DNA of 64,000 bases from Haloarcula salinisoli (lineage in GTDB: Archaea; Halobacteriota; Halobacteria; Halobacteriales; Haloarculaceae). The stretch's first letter is position 1; the number at the start of each line of letters is the position of its first letter. The notes beneath the pieces were generated by a model, which did not search any database, was not told the origin of the DNA, and worked only from the letters and a program-made list of their open reading frames with translations. Location: assembly GCF_019599405.1 (NCBI RefSeq), contig NZ_RKLQ01000002.1, positions 372,001-436,000 on the forward strand. The letters run 5' to 3'. Of the stretch, positions 16,332-24,137 are shown piece after piece. The position numbers and the translations under genes are program-made.

Positions 16332-18011
16332 CTATACAGCCCCAGTAGCGTCCTGCGCCGCCACGACTGGCACCCCAACCGTCACCGTCGTCCCGTCGCT
16401 CGTCTCGAAGCCGAGGTCGGCGCCGAGCGTCGTCGCGGCCCAGCTGACGAGCCAGAGCCCCATCCCGCTGCCGTGGGACAGCGCCGTCTCCTCGCCCCGC
16501 TCCAGCACGCCGAGTTCGTGGTCGGGGATTCCGGGGCCGTCGTCGGTGACCGACAGCGCCACCTCGTCGCCGTCGACCACCGCTCGCACGGTCACGTTCG
16601 CCTCGGGGACGTGCTGGAGCGCGTTCTCGACGAGGTTCTCGACTATCACGCCGAGCAACACCGGCTGGCTCTCGACTGTCAGGTCAGCGGGCACCTCGAC
16701 GGTGATGCTGCCCTCGTACTCGTCGGCCAGCCGGTCGACGATGTCCGCGACCAGTTCCCGAAGGGCGACGGGTTCGAGGTCGGTCTCGTCGGTGCTCGCC
16801 GCCGAGAGCGTGCGGGCCTTGTCGCCCGAGGCGACGAGTCGGTCGACGGCCCGCTCGATAGTCGCCGCGTGGTCGGCCTCGTCGCCGTCCAGTGTTTCTG
16901 CGAGCAGTTCGGCACGGGCCTGGATGACGACGCTCTCGTTGCGGACGTTGTGTCGCAGGAACCGATTCAGGACCTCCAGCCGGCGCTCGCGGCGGATCTC
17001 GTCGGTGATATCCTGGAAGACGACGGTGTAGCCCAGCTGGCTCCCGCCGCCGTCGGTCAGCTCGGTCTGCTGGAGTTTGTACTCCCGGCGGCGGCCGCCG
17101 TTTGCGACGCCAAAGCGGTCGTCGTCCTCGCCGGGGACGAACCGGTCGCCCTCGACGTGCTCGTCCAATGGCTCGGTCAGCACCGACCGCTTTGCGACGC
17201 CGAGCATCACCTCCGCGGCGGGGTTGCAGTTCACGACGCGGCCCGCCACGTCGACGATGGCCACCGGCGTCGCGATGTCGTCGATGGCCGCCCGCTCGCC
17301 GGCCCGTCGCGTGGCGGGGTGGAACTCGAACATATCGCTGCCGAGGAAGGCGTAGGCGTCGAGTGCGAGGTGGGGCAGGAACGCGAGCGTCGTCAGGTTC
17401 ACTGCCGGCCCGATATCCAGCGCCCACGCCAGGACGGCCAGTCCCGGCGGGATGGGGCTCAAACCGACGGCGATTGCCTCTCGGCGGTACAGCGGCCCGT
17501 AGCTGAGAACGGTGTCGAAGACAAGCATCGTCCCGAACACGACGAACAGCATGGCCGCGAATATCGCCAGATAGCCCAGCGGCTGGATGGTGTAGTTGAC
17601 GACTGTCCCCGCCGTCGTCCGCGACACCGTCGCCTCCGTCCACAGCAGCCCCGCCCGGCCGTTCGACAGTGCCAGCACCGTCACCGCCGCCGGGACGAGC
17701 GCGAGCCCCCGAAACAGCGCACTCTCCAGCGTGGCCTGCCGTCCGGTGTACCCCAGCGCGAAGCCCACGAAGACGTAGCCGAGCCAGCTGAGACAGGCCC
17801 ACGTGACCGCCTCCAGCGCGAGCCGTCTCGACGGTTCCGATACCAGCAGTGCCGTGCCGTAGACGGTCGACCAGACGGTTATGGTCCCGATCGTCGCGAC
17901 GAACCACTTCGCACCCGGCTTCGCCCAGTGCTCGCGCAGCTGTGCCAGCAGATACAGCGACCCGACTCCCGACGCGAACGACCCCAGCGCCACCCACGGG
18001 ACGTCGGCCAT
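16332..18011 (-). CDS. Sensor histidine kinase with 7TM sensor and PAS domain
   Basis: A 559-residue membrane kinase. Residues 1-225 form seven hydrophobic segments of the 7TM histidine-kinase sensor type. A PAS domain spans about 240-340 (ATPVAIVDVAGRVVNCNPAAE). The phosphorylated His is probably His354 in NRFLRHNVRNE, the haloarchaeal form of the H box. The ATPase domain has ENLVENALQH (N box), VTDDGPGIP (G1) and HGSGMGLWLV (G2). The ATG at 18011 begins just before the first helix. No partner response regulator is nearby, so the output is unknown. Confidence 0.92.
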   Translation of the reverse strand: MADVPWVALGSFASGVGSLYLLAQLREHWAKPGAKWFVATIGTITVWSTVYGTALLVSEPSRRLALEAVTWACLSWLGYVFVGFALGYTGRQATLESALFRGLALVPAAVTVLALSNGRAGLLWTEATVSRTTAGTVVNYTIQPLGYLAIFAAMLFVVFGTMLVFDTVLSYGPLYRREAIAVGLSPIPPGLAVLAWALDIGPAVNLTTLAFLPHLALDAYAFLGSDMFEFHPATRRAGERAAIDDIATPVAIVDVAGRVVNCNPAAEVMLGVAKRSVLTEPLDEHVEGDRFVPGEDDDRFGVANGGRRREYKLQQTELTDGGGSQLGYTVVFQDITDEIRRERRLEVLNRFLRHNVRNESVVIQARAELLAETLDGDEADHAATIERAVDRLVASGDKARTLSAASTDETDLEPVALRELVADIVDRLADEYEGSITVEVPADLTVESQPVLLGVIVENLVENALQHVPEANVTVRAVVDGDEVALSVTDDGPGIPDHELGVLERGEETALSHGSGMGLWLVSWAATTLGADLGFETSDGTTVTVGVPVVAAQDATGAV

Positions 18012-18084
18012 GATATGTGCACGTATTCTTGGCTGTTTACCTTTCCGGGCTAGCAATCAGGAGTGAAAACAGTCGGACGAACGA

Positions 18085-18421
18085 GGACAGCCAGAAAGCC
18101 CCGAGCGGCTACGGTCCCGCGACTCGCTGTGCTCCTCGTCACTCCCTTTGGTCGTTCCTGTGGTGCTTACTTCGTCGGGGTTCCCGTAGCCGCTCGCCCC
18201 TTTCGGCCCCACCCAGCGCTGATTGGCCAACCGGCTACGGGTGGACTGAAAGGGGCGAGACGCTCGGGGAAGGCGGGCGACGTAAGCACCGAAAGGAGCG
18301 AAGCGACTGAGGCGCGCAGCGAGCTCGTTCGAAAATCTTCGATTTTCGTGATGACGAAAGACGGCTTTGCCGTCTTTCGAACCACCCCCGACCCGAGCGT
18401 CTCGGGGCTTTCTGGCTGTCC
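18085..18421. repeat. Family 1 palindromic element, head-to-head dimer
   Basis: A 337-bp fold-back element with perfect 21-bp inverted ends at 18085-18105 and 18401-18421. It consists of two half-units pointing toward the centre. Each half starts CCAGAAAGCCCC, then a 12-base stem arm, an interior, the matching arm, and the end block GCCCCTTTC plus a GTCC-type tail. In the left half the arms are GAGCGGCTACGG and CCGTAGCCGCTC; in the right half they are GAGACGCTCGGG and CCCGAGCGTCTC, so the sequence changes but pairing stays perfect. The interior carries further small palindromes such as GAAAATCTTCGATTTTC. It occupies most of the 497-base gap between the kinase and the SWIM gene; no coding frame is convincing. 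Confidence 0.8.
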
Positions 18422-18507
18422 TGCACCGTGACTGAGACGAGACTGACGATATATCTCGCATCTCCTAGAGCCGACGCTGTTTTGTCGGGGCTATCCGTAG
18501 CGAGCGT

Positions 18508-18855
18508 GTGACCGCCGTCGAGGAGTGGGTGGCCCGATTAGCCGACGCCGGGGAGCTGACCCCCGACCTAGTGACGGCTATCGTCGACGTCCACGGCGAC
18601 CGGGGCCGGCGGGCCATCGAGGCCGTCGGCGAGAGTCGGGTGAAAGGGTACCGGGACTTCATGGTCGTCGTCGGCTACGAGGACGAGTACATCGTCGAGG
18701 ACGGCCAGTGTGGCTGTGCCGATGCCGAGTACAACCTGGATAGGGAGGACCCCGACCAGCTCTGCTGGCACGCCATCGCCGTCCGCATCGCCGACGCCAT
18801 CGACGCCGTCGACCACCACGATATGTGGTACTCGGACGTCCGTGACTTCCTATAG
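18508..18855 (+). CDS. SWIM zinc-finger protein
   Basis: A 115-residue protein starting at GTG. The SWIM signature is clear: CGC at about residues 68-70 and CWH at 87-89, giving the CxCxnCxH pattern of this DNA- or protein-binding zinc finger. The N-terminal half is helical and ends in GESRVKGYRDFMVVVG, a strand pair feeding into the finger. SWIM proteins include partners of recombinases in eukaryotes and archaea, but nothing nearby supports a repair role. A Family 2 element begins at the base right after the stop codon. Confidence 0.8.
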   Translation: MTAVEEWVARLADAGELTPDLVTAIVDVHGDRGRRAIEAVGESRVKGYRDFMVVVGYEDEYIVEDGQCGCADAEYNLDREDPDQLCWHAIAVRIADAIDAVDHHDMWYSDVRDFL

Positions 18856-19028
18856 ACCTTTTTGCCGGTCGGGTTTCCTCGGCCGACTTCGTCGGCCTGC
18901 GGGAACCCTCCCGGCAAAAATCTACGCTAAAAAGGCCGGAATCTCGGCCTGTGGCCTCGATTCCGGTGAAACCGCTCGCCGGCGGCGAGCGGTATGCTCT
19001 ACCGCGACAGCCTGCCCTCCCCCGTCGG
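18856..19028 (+). repeat. Family 2 structured element, copy 1
   Basis: A 173-base element that starts with ACCTTTTT directly after the SWIM gene's stop codon. In order it contains a long hairpin (18864-18915), the block GCAAAAATCTACGCTAAAAA (18914-18933), a second hairpin (CCGGAATC with GATTCCGG, 18936-18966), a third hairpin with a perfect 10-bp stem (18971-18993), and the end block GACAGCCTGCCCT followed by CCCGTCGG. The same order occurs on the other strand at 55157-55330, with different stem sequences for hairpins 1 and 2. This conservation of pairing over sequence suggests an RNA-level role, such as a 3'-end or processing signal, or a small mobile element. Confidence 0.75.
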
Positions 19029-19103
19029 CGCTCGGGGCCGATGAGGTCGGCCCACTCGCGCCCGGCCACCGCGACCGCAGACCGCTCCGTCGACCGCCGA
19101 CAC

Positions 19104-19886
19104 TCATACCACCGGCCGCCCGGCGCCGTAGGTCACCGCGCCCTCGAAGGCGAACTGCGCGATGGCGCGGTCGCCGAGGTTCAGGTCCCGCAGCGTCGCC
19201 GACCGGTCGTGGTAGCCACTCATAACCTCGAAGTCGCTCGATAGCGGCCGGACGCCGAAGCGGCCGTCCATGTCGACCGAGAGCTGTTCGAGCCGGTCGT
19301 CCCGAACGGCGTAGCTGGTCGTCTCGTGGTTGGCCGGCCAGGTCCGCGGGCGGGCGATGTCGACCGTCACGACGTGGTCGCCGTCTTCGACGACGCTCGT
19401 GGTGCGCCGGCCCGCCTCGTCGTGGTGGCTGATGCGAGCGACGGTCTTCGGGAGTCCCCAGACTTCGTCGCCGAGCGCGCGAGCGGGCTCGGTCGTCACC
19501 GGCAGTGAGTGGACGTAGCCGCCGTACTCGCCGGTCGCGAGCGGGACCAGCGGCCGGGGCGACGGCCGCGGCGTGGCGGCCAGCATCACGGCGAGCTCGT
19601 CGTAGGGGCGCATGGCGTCGTCGCCGATGCGGTGGTACTCGATAGCCATCACGGTGACTGCGGCCCGGTCCGGGGTGACACGGACGGGTTCGAGGCCGTC
19701 GGGGAGCCGGGCGGCGACGGCGTCGCTGTCGGCAGAGAGGACGAGCCCAGTCACCGTCGCCGTCGTTTCCAGTGGTAGTGTCACCGTCTGCCCTGTCGAG
19801 AGCGGTACGGTGTCGCCTGTGGCTGCCGTCTCCTGCCCGCTTCCGGTACCCGACGGGCGATTGCGGGTGTCGGTCTGGGAGGCCAT
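19104..19886 (-). CDS. Acetoacetate decarboxylase-like protein
   Basis: A 260-residue protein of the acetoacetate decarboxylase superfamily. The typical segments are VTVMAIEYHRIGDD, YDELAVMLAATP and GDEVWGLPKTVARI, the last corresponding to the region around the Schiff-base lysine of true decarboxylases; the Lys in WGLPKT is present. The first 30 residues are a low-complexity Ser/Thr/Gly leader. The family includes enzymes acting on quite different beta-keto or aldol substrates, so the reaction should not be assumed. It converges with the SWIM gene across the Family 2 element. Confidence 0.75.
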   Translation of the reverse strand: MASQTDTRNRPSGTGSGQETAATGDTVPLSTGQTVTLPLETTATVTGLVLSADSDAVAARLPDGLEPVRVTPDRAAVTVMAIEYHRIGDDAMRPYDELAVMLAATPRPSPRPLVPLATGEYGGYVHSLPVTTEPARALGDEVWGLPKTVARISHHDEAGRRTTSVVEDGDHVVTVDIARPRTWPANHETTSYAVRDDRLEQLSVDMDGRFGVRPLSSDFEVMSGYHDRSATLRDLNLGDRAIAQFAFEGAVTYGAGRPVV

Positions 19887-19970
19887 GTTAGCAACTGACG
19901 CACGCTTGACAGAAGAAGCTACTGCGGTGGCCTGTCGGGCACCCGAAACTGCGGCGCGGTACAGTTCCCC

Positions 19971-20621
19971 TCACCGCTGCTCGACGCAGTAGTCGACGTA
20001 GTTCCGCAGAATCTGCAACCCGGTCTCGCCCGATTTCTCGGGGTGGAACTGGGTTCCGAAGACGTTGCCGGCCTCTGAGGCGACGATGGAGGCGAAGTCG
20101 GTCCCGTAGTCGGTGGTGGCGACGACCGCGTCCTCGTCGTCGGGGACGGCGTAGTAGGAGTGGACGAAGTAGGCGTAGTCCCCATCGACGCCGTCGACGA
20201 GCGGGTGGTCCCGTTGGACGTCGAGTTCGTTCCAGCCCATGTGTGGGACCGTCTGGTCGCGCGAGAAGCGGACGTTCTTCCCGGGGACGAGGTCGAGCCC
20301 CTCGGCGTCGCCCTGGCCGGCGTGGTCGGCCTCCTCGCTCGTGGTCAACAGCATCTGCATTCCCAGGCAGATGCCAAAGAGCGGCGTCCCCGCCTCGGCC
20401 TCTTCTTCGAGTGCGTCCCGGAAGGGGCCGGCGTTGTCCATCCCTTCGGAGAAGGCCCCGACGCCGGGCAGGACGATGCCGTCGGCGCTGCCAAACTCCG
20501 CCGGGTCCGCCGTAAGCCGCACCTCGGCGCCGGCCCGCTCCAGCCCGCGGGTCACGCTCCGGAGGTTCCCGAGCCCGTAATCGACGACGACCACCTCTGC
20601 GGTGGTCTGTCTGGCGTTCAT
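19971..20621 (-). CDS. hisH: Imidazole glycerol phosphate synthase glutaminase subunit HisH
   Basis: A 216-residue class-I glutamine amidotransferase that supplies ammonia to HisF in histidine biosynthesis. The nucleophile is Cys85 in LFGICLGMQ, and the other triad members are His193 and Glu195 in QFHPEKS. The N-terminus VVVDYGLGNLRSV is diagnostic of HisH rather than other amidotransferases. HisF is not in the window; hisG is 36 kb away, so the pathway genes are scattered, as usual in haloarchaea. It is a single gene between the decarboxylase-like gene and a Family 1 element. Confidence 0.96.
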   Translation of the reverse strand: MNARQTTAEVVVVDYGLGNLRSVTRGLERAGAEVRLTADPAEFGSADGIVLPGVGAFSEGMDNAGPFRDALEEEAEAGTPLFGICLGMQMLLTTSEEADHAGQGDAEGLDLVPGKNVRFSRDQTVPHMGWNELDVQRDHPLVDGVDGDYAYFVHSYYAVPDDEDAVVATTDYGTDFASIVASEAGNVFGTQFHPEKSGETGLQILRNYVDYCVEQR

Positions 20622-20764
20622 GCGCGTGGGTACGCGAACACCGGCTAAGTGGCTTCCCCTTCGGACAGGTGTTGCGGCTAGTCGGTGGGTGTGTTTCGGG
20701 TGTGGCTATTGCTTCTGGGGGTCAGACAGCTCCGATAGCCAGGTGCGACACAATCACCGTGAAC

Positions 20765-20980
20765 AGCCAGAAAGCCCCCGACCGCTCGGGTCGCGCGCCT
20801 CGCTGTCGTCCGAAAGGCGCGCACCGCCTTTCGTGATCACGAAAATCTTCGATTTTCGAACGACGCCCTTCCCTCGCTCACTTCGTTCGCTCAGTCCAGT
20901 GCTTGCTTCGTCGTGCTTCCCCGGGCGGTCGGCCCCTTTCAGTCCCACCCAGCGTTGTTTGCCCAATCGGCTACAGGAGG
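20765..20980 (+). repeat. Family 1 palindromic element, single half-unit
   Basis: This copy has the constant start CCAGAAAGCCCC (20767-20778), the arm CGACCGCTCGGG (20779-20790), an interior that includes GAAAATCTTCGATTTTC as in the 18-kb copy, the matching arm CCCGGGCGGTCG (20920-20931, one G-U pair), and the end block GCCCCTTTCAGTCCCACCC. The centre-type sequence AGCG-TTG-TT-G-CCAATCGGCTAC follows, as in the dimer. It fills most of the 365-base gap between hisH and the uracil-DNA glycosylase gene. Confidence 0.75.
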
Positions 20981-20986
20981 TCTAGT

Positions 20987-21574
20987 TTAATAGTCTCCGA
21001 GTCGCTTCTGCCCGCTCTCACCATCAGTAAACTCCGCCGCTTTCTCCAGCGTCTTTCTGAACGTCTCCTTCTGGCTGGGGTCGTACAGCGTCGCGGCCGG
21101 ATGCACACAAATCATCACCGGCTGTGGCCCGCCGTCGACGGTCATGTCGGTCACATCGCCGGCCTCGCCCGTGACGGCCACGTCCCGCTCCAGCAGGTGT
21201 TCGCCGGGGACCTTCCCGAGCGTGACGACGAGTTCGGGGTCGACGAGCTCGATTTCGCTCTCCAGATAGTCCCGGCAGTTCGCCAGCTCCGCCTTGTGCG
21301 GGTCGCGATTCTCCGGCGGGCGACAGCGCACACAGTTGGTGATGCGCACGTCGGCCCGGTCCAGTCCGACCTCGCGTAGCGTCTCGTCTAGCACGTCGCC
21401 GCTGCGGCCGACGAACGGCTCACCCTGCTCGTCCTCGTTGGCGCCGGGGCCCTCGCCGACGAACAGCAGGTCCGCGTCGGCCGGACCGACGCCGTTGACG
21501 ATCTGTGAGCGCGACACACACAGCGCCTCGCAACGCTTGCACTCGGTCACGGTGAGCCCGTCCATGTTGCTCAT
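20987..21574 (-). CDS. Family 4 (Fe-S) uracil-DNA glycosylase
   Basis: A 195-residue DNA repair enzyme that removes uracil arising from cytosine deamination. The active-site segment GEGPGANEDEQGEPFVG and the second motif ICVHPAATL match family 4. Four cysteines for the [4Fe-4S] cluster are seen in CKRCEALC (two of them) and in the later CVRCRPPENRDPH segment plus the following Cys. The length is normal. It is transcribed from a region containing loop-type hairpins at 21611 onward. No operon partner is evident. Confidence 0.92.
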   Translation of the reverse strand: MSNMDGLTVTECKRCEALCVSRSQIVNGVGPADADLLFVGEGPGANEDEQGEPFVGRSGDVLDETLREVGLDRADVRITNCVRCRPPENRDPHKAELANCRDYLESEIELVDPELVVTLGKVPGEHLLERDVAVTGEAGDVTDMTVDGGPQPVMICVHPAATLYDPSQKETFRKTLEKAAEFTDGESGQKRLGDY

Positions 21575-21604
21575 GGCCGGCGGTTGGGGCGCGAGTGTAT
21601 CAAG

Positions 21605-21824
21605 GGTTGCGAGGAAGCGACCGGAGGAAGCTTCCTCGAAGGCGAAGCGGTGACCGAAGGGAACCGCAGAGCAGTTGCGAGGCGATGAGCCTAGCGAATC
21701 GCCTCGAAAGCGATGCGGGGAGAGCGAGACCGACCAGAGGGAGGTCTCGAAGCGAACCGGCGACCACAGGGAGCCGGAGAGCAGTGACCCGCAGAGCAGT
21801 AGCGAGCGCGATGGGACACGTCCA
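21605..21824. repeat. Family 3 constant-loop hairpin cluster
   Basis: Between the glycosylase and DUF99 genes are several hairpins whose stems differ but whose 11-nt loops are alike. GAGGAAGC/GCTTCCTC (21611-21637) encloses GACCGGAGGAA; GAGACC/GGTCTC (21726-21748) encloses GACCAGAGGGA; GAGGCGAT/ATCGCCTC (21679-21705) encloses GAGCCTAGCGA. The tract is purine-rich and has no convincing gene. Confidence 0.65.
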
Positions 21825-22385
21825 TCAGCGCTCGGCCCGCTCGGCTGCCCCCGCTCGCGCCGCGAGCCGGGCCACGCGGAGCGGCTCCGGTCGGCCCCCA
21901 GTGGGGGTGTACGCCCGCACTACGCCGCCCGCCTCGTCTGGGTCGAGCCCGACGCTACGGACGAACACCGTGTCGTCGTTGACCGATAGCTCGCGACGGT
22001 CGGGCTGGGCGTGGTAGGTCGCGAGGCGGTCCTCGACGACCGCGTCGCTATCAAACGCGTCACGAATCGCGTCGGCGAGTCCGGGCGAGGTCTCGAAGGA
22101 GACAGAGAGCGTCGGCAGCCCGGTGTGGTCGTGGATGGCGTGGAGGTCCAGCAGGTTGAACCACGCCGGCGCGATGCCGGACAGAAAAATGTACCCGAGG
22201 TCCTCGCGGTCGAGCCGGTCGAACATATCGCAGACGGCGGCCGTCGCGTCGCTCCCGCCGACGGTGCAGGTCCCGAAAACGAAGCCGTCGACCGCCCGGT
22301 CCGCGCGGACGACGGCTCCGGCGAGGTGACTCCGCTGGTCGCGGTCCGATGCTGCGATGCCCAGTGCGCGTCGCCCCGGTTTCAC
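21825..22385 (-). CDS. DUF99 (endonuclease V-like fold) family protein
   Basis: A 186-residue member of the archaeal DUF99/UPF0215 family, which shares the endonuclease V fold. The recognisable parts are LGIAASDRD near the N-terminus, DGFVFGTCTVGGSDAT and GYIFLSGIAPAWFNLLDLHA. Whether the catalytic acidic residues of endonuclease V are all kept cannot be settled by eye. It begins with GTG overlapping the stop codon of the upstream DUF5786 gene by three to four bases, so the two are translationally coupled. A nucleic-acid role is inferred from fold only. Confidence 0.8.
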   Translation of the reverse strand: MKPGRRALGIAASDRDQRSHLAGAVVRADRAVDGFVFGTCTVGGSDATAAVCDMFDRLDREDLGYIFLSGIAPAWFNLLDLHAIHDHTGLPTLSVSFETSPGLADAIRDAFDSDAVVEDRLATYHAQPDRRELSVNDDTVFVRSVGLDPDEAGGVVRAYTPTGGRPEPLRVARLAARAGAAERAER

Positions 22386-22573
22386 GTGTTCTGCTTTTCT
22401 TCCTCCTTGATATCTTTCAGCCGGTCGAGCAGTTCGTCGTTCGACGCGGTGAATTCGAATTCGACGTCCCCCTGATGGGCGTCCCCCTCAGTGTCGAGCC
22501 CATCATCGTCGTCGAAATCTGTGTCATACTCCTGGTTCTCCTGTTCCGACTCGTCGTAGCTCCCGAACCCCAT
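22382..22573 (-). CDS. DUF5786 small acidic protein
   Basis: A 63-residue haloarchaeal protein of the DUF5786 family. The start MGFGSYDESEQENQ is typical, the middle is strongly acidic (DTDFDDDDG), and the C-terminal part (DELLDRLKDIKEEEKQ) is a short helix, perhaps a coiled coil. It leads the two-gene operon with DUF99, with overlapping stop and start. The function is unknown; the fixed pairing would imply a shared job. Confidence 0.8.
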   Translation of the reverse strand: MGFGSYDESEQENQEYDTDFDDDDGLDTEGDAHQGDVEFEFTASNDELLDRLKDIKEEEKQNT

Positions 22574-22703
22574 TGTATGAACAACTATGTAGTTCAGGGT
22601 CAAAAATCTCTCGGCGGAATCGGGAGACGACATACGCGTGTGCGCACACGAGACACGCGCGGGTAACGCCGGCCTACCGCGCGGTGTCTCGACGTTCGCC
22701 GGC

Positions 22704-23423
22704 CTACCGTGACTCCGGCGCGTCGACGTTCCGGTTCCCACCGTGGGCATCGGCCCCCTCGCTCGGCGCGGCCCAGCGGACGGCGTTGTCCAGGACCGTC
22801 TGGATGTCCTCGCGGTGGTAGATGGGGTAGGTCTCGTGGCCCGGTCGGAAGTAGAAGATGCTGCCACGACCGCGTCGGTAACAACAGCCCGAGCGGAACA
22901 CTTCGCCGCCCTCGAACCACGAGGTGAAGACGAGGCGGTCCGGTTCCGGGATGCCAAAGGGCTCGCCGTAGGTCTCCGTCTCGTCGATGACGATGGACTC
23001 GTCCAGGCCGTCGACGATGGGGTGGCCGGGGTCCGTTATCCAGAGGCGCTCGCGCTCGTCGCCCTCGCGCCAGGTCAGGTCACACGGTGTCCCGAGCAGG
23101 CGGGTAAAGGGTTTCGAGGCGTGGGCCGAGTGGAGGACGAGCAGTCCCATCCCCGCCTGGACGCGGGCAACGACCCGGTCGACGATAGCGTCGTCGACCC
23201 GGTGGTGAGCGGCGTGGCCCCACCAGACCAGGACGTCGGTGTCGTCGAGGACGTCTTCGGTGAGGCCGTGGTCGCGCTCCTCGAGCGTCGCCGTCTGTGT
23301 GTCGTGGCCCCGTTCGGCCAGTGCGTCTGCGATGGCCACGTGGATGCCGTCGGGGTACACTTCGGCGACCGCGTCGTCCTCGCGCTCGTGGATGTACTCG
23401 TTCCAGACTGTGACTGATGGCAT
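22704..23423 (-). CDS. ThuA-domain protein (trehalose-utilisation/glutamine-amidotransferase-like fold)
   Basis: A 239-residue protein covering one ThuA domain. The key segments are DVLVWWGHAAHHRVDD, GLLVLHSAHASKPF and FRSGCCYRRGRGSIFYFRPGHETYP, typical of the family. ThuA proteins have an amidotransferase-like fold without the glutaminase triad; some oxidise or bind sugars. I start at the ATG at 23423; an upstream frame extension enters a noncoding repeat. A Family 1 copy and tandem repeats occupy the space upstream. The substrate is unknown. Confidence 0.85.
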   Translation of the reverse strand: MPSVTVWNEYIHEREDDAVAEVYPDGIHVAIADALAERGHDTQTATLEERDHGLTEDVLDDTDVLVWWGHAAHHRVDDAIVDRVVARVQAGMGLLVLHSAHASKPFTRLLGTPCDLTWREGDERERLWITDPGHPIVDGLDESIVIDETETYGEPFGIPEPDRLVFTSWFEGGEVFRSGCCYRRGRGSIFYFRPGHETYPIYHREDIQTVLDNAVRWAAPSEGADAHGGNRNVDAPESR

Positions 23424-24137
23424 GGACGTGCTTCGGGTGTAGTCCGTGTTAAGTTGGTGTTCGGTTCTCACTGTGCTGACAGCGCCCTTGCTCCTCGGTA
23501 GCACTTGGAATCCCTCACCCGCTCGACCCGGCTAGCATCGGTCTGTGCCAGCACTGCCACTCTTCGGGGGCACTCGGAAGCCCTCACCCGCTCGGCGCGG
23601 GTGTGCGGGATATCCTCGCTTCGCTCGGATAGGGCCCGCGCACCCGCGCCGACCGGGTTCGCCCTTCCAGTCCGCCAGGATACTGCAGGCCGGCCTACCC
23701 TTCCCCGACTCTGCCGATAAAACGGCTTCGCGGCCGGGAGTGCGCTCTGTCGCACGACCTGGGGGAGGGCAGGTGCTGCCTGGTGGACTGAAAGGGCGAG
23801 ACGGGTCGCGGGCGCGAGGAATCGACCGCAGGGAGATTCCTCGTGGGGGAACGGCGAACGGAGTGAGCCGTGGAGCGCTGTGGCGGCACTACCGAGCGAA
23901 GCGAGGTATCCGTCACAGCGCCCGCGAGCAGTCGAGGGCTTTCTGGCGGTATTGGGTAGCATCAACAGCGGAAAGAACCACTGTACCTAGCGAGCAGTCG
24001 AGGGCTTTCTGGCGGTATTGGGTAGCATCAACAGCGGAAAGAACCACTGTACCTAGCGAGCAGTCGAGGGCACGACCATCAACAGGCGCTCCAACGAGTG
24101 CTAGACACTCAAGCGCGTCCCGCCACTGGCGATAGAT
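23424..24137. repeat. Family 1 dimer plus tandem 66-bp repeats (long noncoding gap)
   Basis: This 714-base gap has no credible gene. A Family 1 dimer occupies 23571-23949. Its left half begins CGGAAGCCC and ends CGCCCTTCCAGTCC (about 23653-23670), enclosed by a roughly 25-bp stem around CGGCGCGGGTG. Its right half runs from GGACTGAAAGGG (about 23785) to GGGCTTTCTGG (23936-23946). A related lead-in, CACTTGGAATCCC, occurs 59 bases earlier. A 66-bp unit starting CGAGCAGTCGAGGGCTTTCT then repeats at 23925 and 23991, with a third partial copy at 24057-24071. Confidence 0.75.

Noticed and set aside
18057-18461. Small genes on either strand in the 18-kb palindrome
   Set aside because: Both strands are open because the element is palindromic; Ser/Arg-rich composition and no conserved start.
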